The translations under genes and the position numbers were made by a program. This document shows, piece after piece, positions 7,768-13,056 of a DNA stretch of 16,246 nt. Under the pieces are notes generated by a model, which saw nothing but the letters and a program-made list of their open reading frames with translations, was not told where the DNA came from and made no database searches. Source of the stretch: CAZQKE01 sp964593865 (GTDB lineage: Bacteria; Chloroflexota; Anaerolineae; JAAYZQ01); NCBI GenBank assembly GCA_964593865.1, contig CAZQKE010000057.1, forward strand, positions 1 through 16,246. The letters are read 5' to 3'. Position 1 is the stretch's first letter; the number at the start of each line of letters is the position of its first letter.

Positions 7768-7795
7768 ATCATACCAGATTCCGCCAGGAGATCAA
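7768..7795 (-). promoter_or_regulatory. promoter of the yedF-DUF3343 pair
   Basis: On the minus strand TTGATC (7790-7795) and TATGAT (7768-7773) are separated by 16 nt, with TG one base before the -10 (TGGTATGAT). A GGAATC/GATTCC inverted repeat (7756-7761 and 7777-7782) brackets the -10 and could be an operator. The site lies back to back with the comEA promoter. Confidence 0.6.
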
Positions 7796-7806
7796 CTTTG
7801 CCAAAC

Positions 7807-7835
7807 TTGCGCTCTCATCTGACTTGCAGTACAAT
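7807..7835 (+). promoter_or_regulatory. candidate comEA promoter
   Basis: TTGCGC (7807-7812) and TACAAT (7830-7835) are 17 nt apart on the plus strand. The -35 is weak (3/6), while the -10 is identical to that of rarA. The leader would be about 40 nt before the comEA ATG. Confidence 0.45.
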
Positions 7836-7879
7836 GGAACGCGGTCTTAGTTTCGGAAATTGCTTCGCGCCGGATAAGC

Positions 7880-8479
7880 ATGGAAGGTTGGCTCAAACCG
7901 AACCGAGGAGCAATCTTTTTCGGCTTGATCATCCTAACCATCGTCGGCGTCGTCCTTTTCCAGCTTCGTCGGCCCGCCCCTGCCCCGATTATCCTACAAA
8001 CGCCGACACCTTCCCCCCTGCCATCGGCGACGCCGACGCCCAAACCCCTGCGGGTGTACATCAGCGGCGCGGTGCAAACCCCCGATGTGTACACTTTGCC
8101 CACCGATAGCATCGTCAAAGACGCACTTCTGGCCGCCGGCGGCCCGACCGACGATGCCGATCTGGACCGCATCAACCTGGCAGCAGCGGTGCACGATGGG
8201 CAACACGTATACGTCCCCCACAAAGGCGAAACCGATCTGCCGCAGGACATCTGTAGCAACGCCCCCACCAACGGCGCGACACCGGCCAAGATCAACATCA
8301 ACACCGCCGATGTAACGACTTTGGACACCTTGCCGGGCATCGGCCCGACCATTGCCCAACGCATCATCACCTACCGGCAAACCAACGGCCCCTTCGCCCG
8401 CATAGAGGACATTATGCAGGTCCCCGGCATCGGGGAAAGTACCTTTGCCCGGATACGCGATCTCATCACGACGGAATAA
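7880..8479 (+). CDS. comEA: ComEA family DNA-binding protein (SLBB + helix-hairpin-helix)
   Basis: A 199-residue protein with the full ComEA layout. A single N-terminal membrane anchor (about residues 11-29, AIFFGLIILTIVGVVLFQL) is followed by a Pro/Thr-rich linker (32-56), an SLBB domain (about 57-115, VYISGAVQTPDVYTLP...NGG-type turn as AAGGP), and a tandem helix-hairpin-helix domain (about 136-197) with INTADVTTLDTLPGIGPTIAQRI and VPGIGESTFARI. ComEA binds incoming double-stranded DNA outside the membrane during natural transformation. ComEC, its usual partner, is not next to it here, so competence cannot be concluded from this window alone. The start is ATG at 7880 with a poor Shine-Dalgarno. 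The gene is transcribed divergently from yedF and ends before a strong terminator at 8552-8595. Confidence 0.92.
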   Translation: MEGWLKPNRGAIFFGLIILTIVGVVLFQLRRPAPAPIILQTPTPSPLPSATPTPKPLRVYISGAVQTPDVYTLPTDSIVKDALLAAGGPTDDADLDRINLAAAVHDGQHVYVPHKGETDLPQDICSNAPTNGATPAKININTADVTTLDTLPGIGPTIAQRIITYRQTNGPFARIEDIMQVPGIGESTFARIRDLITTE

Positions 8480-8551
8480 AAGTGATCATCCTTACAGAAA
8501 TTCGGGCATTTTGTTGTAGAATAAAGACACTCCTTTCTCCTCCTTGTGAAA

Positions 8552-8595
8552 GGGAAGGCAGGAAATCTCTTGTGGGTTTCCTGCCTTTCCTTTTT
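8552..8595 (+). terminator. intrinsic terminator after comEA
   Basis: A perfect 11-bp stem, AAGGCAGGAAA (8555-8565) with TTTCCTGCCTT (8577-8587), closes an 11-nt loop and is followed by CCTTTTT. The T-tract overlaps the first bases of the next promoter's -35 (8594-8599). Between the comEA stop and this stem nothing else is seen. Confidence 0.85.
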
Positions 8596-8622
8596 GACAG
8601 GGAACGTGGAAGATGGTAAAAT
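8594..8622 (+). promoter_or_regulatory. strong promoter of the TPP riboswitch-thiN transcript
   Basis: A consensus -35 TTGACA (8594-8599), a 17-nt spacer, and an extended -10 TGG-TAAAAT (8614-8622). The expected transcript starts near 8629, just ahead of the riboswitch aptamer. Confidence 0.8.
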
Positions 8623-8640
8623 AGCCCCACCGACAACCTA

Positions 8641-8745
8641 GCAGCATTGGGGGAGCTTGGGGGAGCCAGGCTGAGAGGGCGACCGAATCCGTCGCCGACC
8701 CTTTGAACCTGACCTGGGTAATGCCGGCGTAGGGAATATGCGCGA
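8641..8745 (+). promoter_or_regulatory. TPP (THI-element) riboswitch aptamer
   Basis: The conserved thiamine pyrophosphate aptamer core is directly readable: GGCTGAGA (8669-8676), then ACCCTTTGAACCTGACCTGG, and finally GTAATGCCGGCGTAGGGAA. P3 is GCTTGG (8655-8660) with CCAGGC, closed by GGGAG. Between CTGAGA and GACCC an extra stem, GGCGAC with GTCGCC, forms an optional P3a. The 5' side carries an adjacent 10-bp direct duplication, TTGGGGGAGC twice (8647-8656, 8657-8666). It lies between a strong promoter and an intrinsic terminator upstream of thiamine diphosphokinase, so ligand binding should favour termination. Confidence 0.95.
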
Positions 8746-8746
8746 C

Positions 8747-8781
8747 AAAAGACCGCCAGCCACAGGCCAGGCGGTCTTTTT
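8747..8781 (+). terminator. riboswitch expression-platform terminator
   Basis: AAAAGACCGCC (8747-8757) pairs with GGCGGTCTTTT (8770-8780), followed by a further T. It lies directly after the TPP aptamer and 16 nt before the thiN GTG, as expected for transcription attenuation. I could not identify the competing antiterminator pairing with confidence. Confidence 0.85.
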
Positions 8782-8796
8782 GTGTGAGGAGGCACA

Positions 8797-9504
8797 GTGC
8801 GGGCCATCATCATTGCAAACGGTCGGGAATGTGCCGGGGCCGATTGGGTGCGAGCAGGGGACTGGATCGTCGCCGCCGATGGGGGCGCAGCCCGTGCCCT
8901 CGCGTGGGGGTTGACACCCCATCTGGTCATCGGCGATATGGATTCGCTGCCGGGTGACATCCGCAGCGATTTGGAAAAACAAGGTTGCCGTTTCATTCTG
9001 CATCCCCGCGATAAGGATGAAACCGACCTGGAACTTGCCTTGCGCCATGTCGCAAGGGCGGGGGCGACGGAGATCATCATCTTGGGGGCAATGGGCGGGC
9101 GCACGGATCATGCCTTTGCCAATGTGCTGCTGCTGACCTTGCCCTTCCTGGCAGGGGTGGCAGTGCGCATCGTCTCCGAAGGCGAAGAAATTTCATTGGT
9201 GCGAGGAGGCGAATCGTTGCAGCTGACCGGCCAAAGGGGGGATTTGGTTTCCCTCTTGCCCCTGGGCGGGGATGCCCACGGCGTGATGACCGAAGGGTTG
9301 GCCTGGGCGTTGGAGGATGAAACATTGTTCTTCGGTCGGAGCAGGGGGGTGAGCAACGAAATGACCGCCCCACAGGCACGGATCGGGGTGGAAGAAGGGT
9401 TTTTGTTGGTGATCCACCGCAAGACCGCCGCCGGGGATGAAAGTCCCGGTCAACCCGCGATTTCCAAGAAAGCGGACCGATCCCCGGCTCACCGCCAAGG
9501 ATGA
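8797..9504 (+). CDS. thiN: thiamine diphosphokinase
   Basis: A 235-residue thiamine pyrophosphokinase, which transfers pyrophosphate from ATP to thiamine to give TPP. The family motifs are in order: AADGGAARAL with DGG (28-30), IGDMDS (45-50), KDETDLELAL (73-82) and LGAMGGRTDHAFAN (96-109), followed by the C-terminal TPK domain with GVSNEM. The start is GTG at 8797 with AGGAGG (8787-8792) 4 nt upstream; it begins right after the riboswitch terminator. The gene is a direct product-feedback target, since TPP is both its product and the riboswitch ligand. The last 27 or so residues (about 209-235) extend past the family's usual end (LLVIHR) and are encoded partly by a sequence that recurs exactly 500 bp downstream (9974-9996), so the C-terminal tail appears to be run-on into repeat DNA. 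Confidence 0.95.
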   Translation: MRAIIIANGRECAGADWVRAGDWIVAADGGAARALAWGLTPHLVIGDMDSLPGDIRSDLEKQGCRFILHPRDKDETDLELALRHVARAGATEIIILGAMGGRTDHAFANVLLLTLPFLAGVAVRIVSEGEEISLVRGGESLQLTGQRGDLVSLLPLGGDAHGVMTEGLAWALEDETLFFGRSRGVSNEMTAPQARIGVEEGFLLVIHRKTAAGDESPGQPAISKKADRSPAHRQG

Positions 9505-9996
9505 AAATCTCCGGCAACTCGCGCCGGGGGCGGTGGCGACTCAAGTCGCTCCTTTCGGGCCTGTGGCCGGGCGTATTCGTGCATTCGTGTATTCGCATCC
9601 GCTTCGCGGACGGCCCGCTTTGGCGGTCCCGGAGATTTGAACCGCGAAGGCGCAAAGGCCGCAAAGGAAAGGAGAAAAAGTAAGAAAACCTTCGCGCCCT
9701 TGGCGTCTTGGCGGTTCCGGAGATTTGAACCGCAAAAGCGACTCAAGTCGCTCCTTTCGGGCCTGTGGCCGGGCGTATTCGTGCATTCGTGTATTCGCGT
9801 CCGCTTCGTGGACGGCCCGCTTTGGCGGTTCCGGAGATTTGAACCGCGAAGGCGCAAAGGACGCAGAGGAAAGAAGAAAAAGTAAGAAAACCTTCGCGCT
9901 CTTGGCGTCTTGGCGGTTCCAAGATTCGAACCGCAAAGGCGAAGAGAAGTTGGGAGTTCATTTTCGAGGAAGAGGACCGATCCCCGGCTCACCGCC
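9474..9996 (-). repeat. composite repeat cluster at the thiN / MFS convergent junction
   Basis: The cluster is bounded by two identical 23-nt segments (GGACCGATCCCCGG...CACCGCC) at 9474-9496 and 9974-9996, exactly 500 bp apart and in direct orientation. Inside are two tandem 202-bp units (see separate entry), plus a GGAGATTTTCATCC-like remnant on the minus strand near 9500-9515. No gene is supported between the thiN stop (9504) and the MFS stop (10010): every open frame is internally repetitive and low in complexity. Orientation is given as minus because the modules match the plus-strand cluster at 6611-6912 when reverse-complemented. Confidence 0.8.
9536..9938 (-). repeat. two tandem 202-bp repeat units, each with two hairpins
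   Basis: Unit 1 is 9536-9737 and unit 2 is 9738-9938. They share nearly every base with a constant offset of 202, until a 1-nt deletion in the last hairpin. Each begins with the palindrome GCGACT-CA-AGTCGC, then CTCCTTTCGGGCCTGTGGCC, then three 8-bp steps (GTATTCGT, GCATTCGT, GTATTCGC), then hairpin A (9623-9645 and 9825-9847), an A/G-rich AAAGGAnnnGAAAAAGTAAG stretch, and hairpin B (9711-9733 and 9913-9934). The hairpin arms are GCGGTTC and GAACCGC around an 8-9 nt loop (CGGAGATTT); only the 9623 copy has an arm mismatch. No ORF for a transposase is present. Confidence 0.9.
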
Positions 9997-10009
9997 GATC
10001 AAGTCGCCC

Positions 10010-11287
10010 CTACGCCTCTATTGACCTTGTGCTCTGGAGCTGCGCACGCTGTTCATCGTCCAACCGCTGGAAGAAACGGCGTTCCAGGATCGAGGCCAGG
10101 ATGTAGAGCAAGCAGGTGACGACAAAGATCGGTCGCCATCCGATCTGGGGGTGGGCTTGGGCATAACCGCTCAAGTACGGACCTACCGTCCAGCCGATGT
10201 TCCAGCTCATGCCCATCAAGCCGCTGACGGTCGCCCGCTCCCGCTCCGTCACCTGCTCCATCGCAAAGGCTTCGTAGAGGGGATTGCCCATGTTCATCAA
10301 GGCCGCCCGCACCCAAAAGGCCAGGGCGGAAACCCAGAACACCCCCGAAAAGCCGATAAGCAATAGGAAGGGGATGGAGGTGAGCTGGGTGAGGACCAAA
10401 GAGCGGATGCGTCCCCAGCGGTCGGCCAGCAGCGGCGCGGCCAGCGTCGCTACACCGGTGATCACCGCCGACACGGAAAACAGGGTCCCCAACGTCCTGT
10501 CCGGAACGGCAAAGGTTTCTTTGAAAAATAGGTTCATATAGGGAATCAGGATGGCGGCCCCCATGGAGATCAGGATGCTGGGCAGAAAGAGTCGCAGTGC
10601 CAAGCCGGGGTGCTCCAGGTTGTGCCAGAAGCGGCGGGTGGGGGCCGGTGGCTCCGCCGTCGGCCGCGGCGGTTCCCGGATCAAAAAGATCGGCGGCAAT
10701 GCCAGAGCGGAGAGGATGACCGACACCCCCAAAGTGGCGGCATAGGCCGGCGCACTTTCCACATTCACCCCCAGCCATCCACCAAAGAGGGCCGGCAAGT
10801 AGCCGCCGATCAGGGTTCCGAAAAAGCCGGCCAGCATTTGCAAACCGAAACTGGCACTGAAAAGCGAATCACGTTCATCCTCCGCCGAGTTCTCCATCAT
10901 AAAAGGCGAGCTGCTGACCATCCACAGCGCTTGGCAGAGGCCGAAAAGGATCATGGAAAGGCGCAACAACCCCATGCCGGAGGCCAAGACCACGCCCAAG
11001 GAGGCCAACGTTTGCCCCACACCGGCCATAACCATAGACGGCTTGCGGCCGATGCGGTCCACCAGCATCCCCGCGGGCAATGCACCCAGAAGGGCGATCA
11101 GATTGGGTAGGGATTGCAGCTCCCCCAAGAAGCTGCGGCTGTACCCCCGGCTGACAATGTAGAGATTGAAGATGAGTATGTAGATACTGAAGCTCAGGCC
11201 GGTGATGACGATGCTCAGCAAGAACAAACGGGCGTTGCGGTTCAGGTTGCGCAACCGTCGTAGGTAGCGGCCAATTCCCTCAATCAT
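10010..11287 (-). CDS. MFS transporter
   Basis: A 425-residue major facilitator superfamily permease with about 12 hydrophobic segments. The loop between TM2 and TM3 carries the MFS motif A form, GALPAGMLVDRIGRKPS (about residues 68-84), and a degenerate second copy, APLLADRWGRIRSL, follows TM8. The central cytoplasmic loop is REPPRPTAEPPAPTRRFW. The type of substrate (drug, sugar, metabolite) cannot be told from sequence. The start is ATG at 11287 because the preceding frame runs through terminators and a leader; GGAG lies 7 nt upstream (11295-11298). Upstream on the same strand come a hairpin-rich leader, two tandem terminators, a possible leader peptide and tRNA-Asn. The gene ends 14 nt from the repeat cluster, convergent with thiN. 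Confidence 0.88.
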   Translation of the reverse strand: MIEGIGRYLRRLRNLNRNARLFLLSIVITGLSFSIYILIFNLYIVSRGYSRSFLGELQSLPNLIALLGALPAGMLVDRIGRKPSMVMAGVGQTLASLGVVLASGMGLLRLSMILFGLCQALWMVSSSPFMMENSAEDERDSLFSASFGLQMLAGFFGTLIGGYLPALFGGWLGVNVESAPAYAATLGVSVILSALALPPIFLIREPPRPTAEPPAPTRRFWHNLEHPGLALRLFLPSILISMGAAILIPYMNLFFKETFAVPDRTLGTLFSVSAVITGVATLAAPLLADRWGRIRSLVLTQLTSIPFLLLIGFSGVFWVSALAFWVRAALMNMGNPLYEAFAMEQVTERERATVSGLMGMSWNIGWTVGPYLSGYAQAHPQIGWRPIFVVTCLLYILASILERRFFQRLDDEQRAQLQSTRSIEA

Positions 11288-11416
11288 CCTCCGACTCCGA
11301 AAATATTTCCTGCTCCGCAGCTCGGTGTGGGCCACAGCCCGCATCCCTTCACACCGGACTGCGCAGGTTTCAAGGCGGGAGGTGTCCGTAGCCCCTCCCC
11401 TACCCGGCCTGTCGGC
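11288..11416 (-). other. hairpin-rich 5' leader of the MFS gene
   Basis: This is the non-coding stretch between the second terminator and the MFS start. On the minus strand it can form GGGAGG/CCTCCC and then a long imperfect hairpin nesting CCTGC/GCAGG, GCAG/CTGC, GGTGTG/CACACC and GGGC/GCCC, ending about 20 nt before the Shine-Dalgarno. I find no convincing sigma-70 promoter in it. It matches no riboswitch class I recognise. Confidence 0.4.
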
Positions 11417-11452
11417 AAGAAAAAAACCGTGGGGCAGATACTCCCCACGGTT
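11417..11452 (-). terminator. second tandem terminator upstream of the MFS gene
   Basis: On the minus strand AACCGTGGGG pairs with CCCCACGGTT over 10 bp, with an 8-nt loop, followed by a T-rich tail (TTTTTCTT). Its arm CCGTGGGG is identical to that of the terminator at 11473-11503. Confidence 0.85.
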
Positions 11453-11472
11453 CGCAGGCGCAGATGGGCCGC

Positions 11473-11503
11473 AAAAAAGCCGTGGGGTGTAGTGCCCCAC
11501 GGC
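11473..11503 (-). terminator. first tandem terminator downstream of tRNA-Asn
   Basis: On the minus strand GCCGTGGGG (11503-11495) pairs with CCCCACGGC (11487-11479) around a 7-nt loop, followed by TTTTTT (11478-11473). It lies about 125 nt beyond the tRNA-Asn 3' end and would end that transcript. Confidence 0.88.
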
Positions 11504-11537
11504 CTTCCGATGCAATCATCAGAGGCGGCCAGGTGCA

Positions 11538-11594
11538 CTACAACAAGCGACTATCGGACGTCCGGTCAATGCGATTGCGCACTTGGCAGAACAC
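11538..11594 (-). CDS. possible 18-codon leader peptide inside a long hairpin
   Basis: On the minus strand a canonical AGGAGG (11601-11606) lies 6 nt before a GTG that opens MFCQVRNRIDRTSDSRLL and then TAG. The ORF fits between the two arms of an imperfect 13-bp inverted repeat (11521-11535 and 11592-11608), whose 5' arm contains the Shine-Dalgarno and start codon. Two tandem intrinsic terminators and then the MFS gene follow on the same strand. The arrangement resembles leader-peptide attenuators of efflux genes. The peptide is not recognised from any known leader, and the ORF is short enough to arise by chance. Only 20 nt separate it from tRNA-Asn, so it would depend on the tRNA promoter. 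Confidence 0.3.
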   Translation of the reverse strand: MFCQVRNRIDRTSDSRLL

Positions 11595-11627
11595 CTGTAC
11601 CCTCCTCTTGAAAAACTCGGTGCCAGG

Positions 11628-11700
11628 CTCCTCGGGTAGGACTCGAACCTACAACCAACCGGTTAACAGCCGGCCGCTCTGCCAATTGAGCTACCGAGGA
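11628..11700 (-). tRNA. tRNA-Asn (GTT)
   Basis: A 73-nt cloverleaf on the minus strand. The acceptor stem is TCCTCGG/CCGAGGA, the D-arm GCTC/GAGC, and the anticodon stem GCCGG/CCGGT with loop CTGTTAA (anticodon GTT, Asn). The variable loop has 5 nt, and the T-arm is GTAGG/CCTAC with TTCGAGT. The discriminator base is G. CCA is not encoded (the following bases are CCT), so it is added post-transcriptionally. It is transcribed from the promoter at 11716-11743. Confidence 0.97.
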
Positions 11701-11715
11701 ATGAATGACGCCGCT

Positions 11716-11743
11716 ATTATACCCAAGCCCCGCAAATTGTCAA
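11716..11743 (-). promoter_or_regulatory. consensus promoter of tRNA-Asn
   Basis: On the minus strand a perfect TTGACA (11738-11743) and a perfect TATAAT (11716-11721) are 16 nt apart. The expected start is about 8-10 nt before the mature tRNA 5' end. It lies in the 62-nt gap after the ruvC stop. Confidence 0.9.
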
Positions 11744-11762
11744 ATTTTTCACGGGGTATTTC

Positions 11763-12257
11763 TCAGGTCCTTCCGACCAGCATCCGCATCCGTGCCGAGT
11801 GGATGTGGCACACGGCCACGGCGACGGCATCGGCAGCGTCGTCGGGGCGCGGGATGTCTTCCAGGTTGAGCAACATGCGCACCATCTCCTGGACCTGGTG
11901 CTTGTCCGCGCCGCCGTAACCGGCAACGGCCTGTTTGACTTCCAGGGGTTTGTATTCGTAGATGGGTAACCCGGCATCGGCCAGGGCCAACAGTGCGACC
12001 CCACGGGCATGGCCCACGGAGAGGGCCGTGCGCACGTTACGGCTGAAAAATAGCTCCTCCACGGCGGCAACTTCCGGTCGGTGGGCGGCAATCAGTTCCG
12101 CCAGGCCGCGATAGATGGCCTGCAAACGCTCCGGCAGGGGCATACCCGCCGCCGTGGTGATGACGCCGCAGTCTACCAGCGTCAGACCTTCGGTCCCCTC
12201 ACGCACCAGGCCGTAGCCGGTGATGGCCGTGCCCGGATCAATCCCCAAGACTAGCAC
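11763..12257 (-). CDS. ruvC: Holliday junction resolvase RuvC
   Basis: A 164-residue RuvC endonuclease, which cleaves Holliday junctions symmetrically with RuvAB. The catalytic acidic residues are present: Asp7 in LGIDPGT, Glu67 in AAVEELFF, and Asp140 and Asp143 in RPDDAADAVAVAVCH. Length is normal. The start is GTG at 12257, overlapping the yebC stop by one base (TAGTG), so translation should be coupled to yebC. The usual downstream partner ruvA is not next: tRNA-Asn follows, transcribed from its own promoter. Confidence 0.96.
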   Translation of the reverse strand: MLVLGIDPGTAITGYGLVREGTEGLTLVDCGVITTAAGMPLPERLQAIYRGLAELIAAHRPEVAAVEELFFSRNVRTALSVGHARGVALLALADAGLPIYEYKPLEVKQAVAGYGGADKHQVQEMVRMLLNLEDIPRPDDAADAVAVAVCHIHSARMRMLVGRT

Positions 12258-13012
12258 TAGGCTCGCGCCTCAAATTCCTCCATCAGTTCATCGGTGATCT
12301 CTAGGTTGGAGTACACCTGCTGGACGTCCTCCAATTCCTCCAGGGTGGAGATAAGGTTCATGTTCTGGAACGCTTGCTTTTTGTCTAGGGTGATGGTCGT
12401 CTTGGGGATCATGGTGATCTCTGCCGACTCCAACTTGAGGCCGTGTTCTTCCAGGCTCTCTTTGACCGCTTGGAAATCGGCGGGATCGGCAAAGATCTCA
12501 ACCAGTTCATCGCTAAAGGCTACATCATCTGCACCGCATTCAACGGCGATCTCCAGGATCTGATCCTCATCCATGCCGTTGGGAGCCAGGGTAAAGTAAG
12601 CCCGGGGTTCAAACTGCCAGGCCACGCAGCCGGATTCGCCCAAGCTGCCACCCAATTTGTTGAACCAACGTCGGATGTCGGCTACGGAACGGTTGCGGTT
12701 ATCGGTGACGACTTTGATGAGCAGCGCGACGCCGTGGGGGCCGTATCCTTCGTAAATGATCTCCTCCAAAGCCGCCGCGCCCTTGTCCAGCCCGGCTCCC
12801 CGGCGGATGGCCCGTTCGATGTTTTCTTTGGGCATGTTGGCCGCTTTGGCTTTTTCCACCGCCAACCGCAGCTTGAAATTGGTCTCCGGATCGGCCCCTT
12901 CGCGGGCGGCGATGGAGATCTCTTTACCCAACTTGGTGAAGAGCTGCCCTCGCTTGGCATCTGCCGCCGCCTTTTTGCGTTTGATCGTTGACCATTTTGA
13001 ATGTCCGCTCAA
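12257..13012 (-). CDS. yebC: YebC/PmpR family protein
   Basis: A 251-residue YebC/TACO1-type protein, known as a DNA-binding regulator (PmpR) in some bacteria and, more generally, as a factor helping ribosomes through difficult (for example proline) stretches. The N-terminus is diagnostic: SGHSKWSTIKRKKAAADAKRGQLF, followed by KAKAANMPKENIERAIRRG and YEGYGPHGVALLI. Length is typical. The first codon is TTG at 13012: the family start MSGHSKW begins exactly there, and GGGAGG (13019-13024) lies 6 nt upstream, so a non-ATG start is well supported. It precedes ruvC with a 1-nt overlap and follows the HhH membrane protein by 44 nt. yebC next to ruvC is a common bacterial arrangement. Confidence 0.96.
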   Translation of the reverse strand: MSGHSKWSTIKRKKAAADAKRGQLFTKLGKEISIAAREGADPETNFKLRLAVEKAKAANMPKENIERAIRRGAGLDKGAAALEEIIYEGYGPHGVALLIKVVTDNRNRSVADIRRWFNKLGGSLGESGCVAWQFEPRAYFTLAPNGMDEDQILEIAVECGADDVAFSDELVEIFADPADFQAVKESLEEHGLKLESAEITMIPKTTITLDKKQAFQNMNLISTLEELEDVQQVYSNLEITDELMEEFEARA

Positions 13013-13056
13013 GGCAAACCTCCCTCACAAACTACATGCAATGTTCAGAAACAAAC

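Noticed and set aside
8492..8522. TAGAAT (8517-8522) as an additional promoter after comEA
   Set aside because: No acceptable -35 at 16-18 nt, and it would fire directly into the terminator at 8552-8595.
9536..9938. CRISPR array
   Set aside because: There are only two long units that repeat along their entire length, with no unique spacers between short identical repeats, and no cas genes nearby.
9489..9992. Minus-strand open frame over the repeat cluster with internally repeated peptide
   Set aside because: The periodicity comes from the 202-bp DNA repeat. There is no ribosome-binding site or family similarity, and the frames differ between copies.
11288..11515. N-terminal extension of the MFS transporter to 11515
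   Set aside because: It would read through both intrinsic terminators and the leader. The ATG at 11287 has a suitable Shine-Dalgarno and starts just before TM1.
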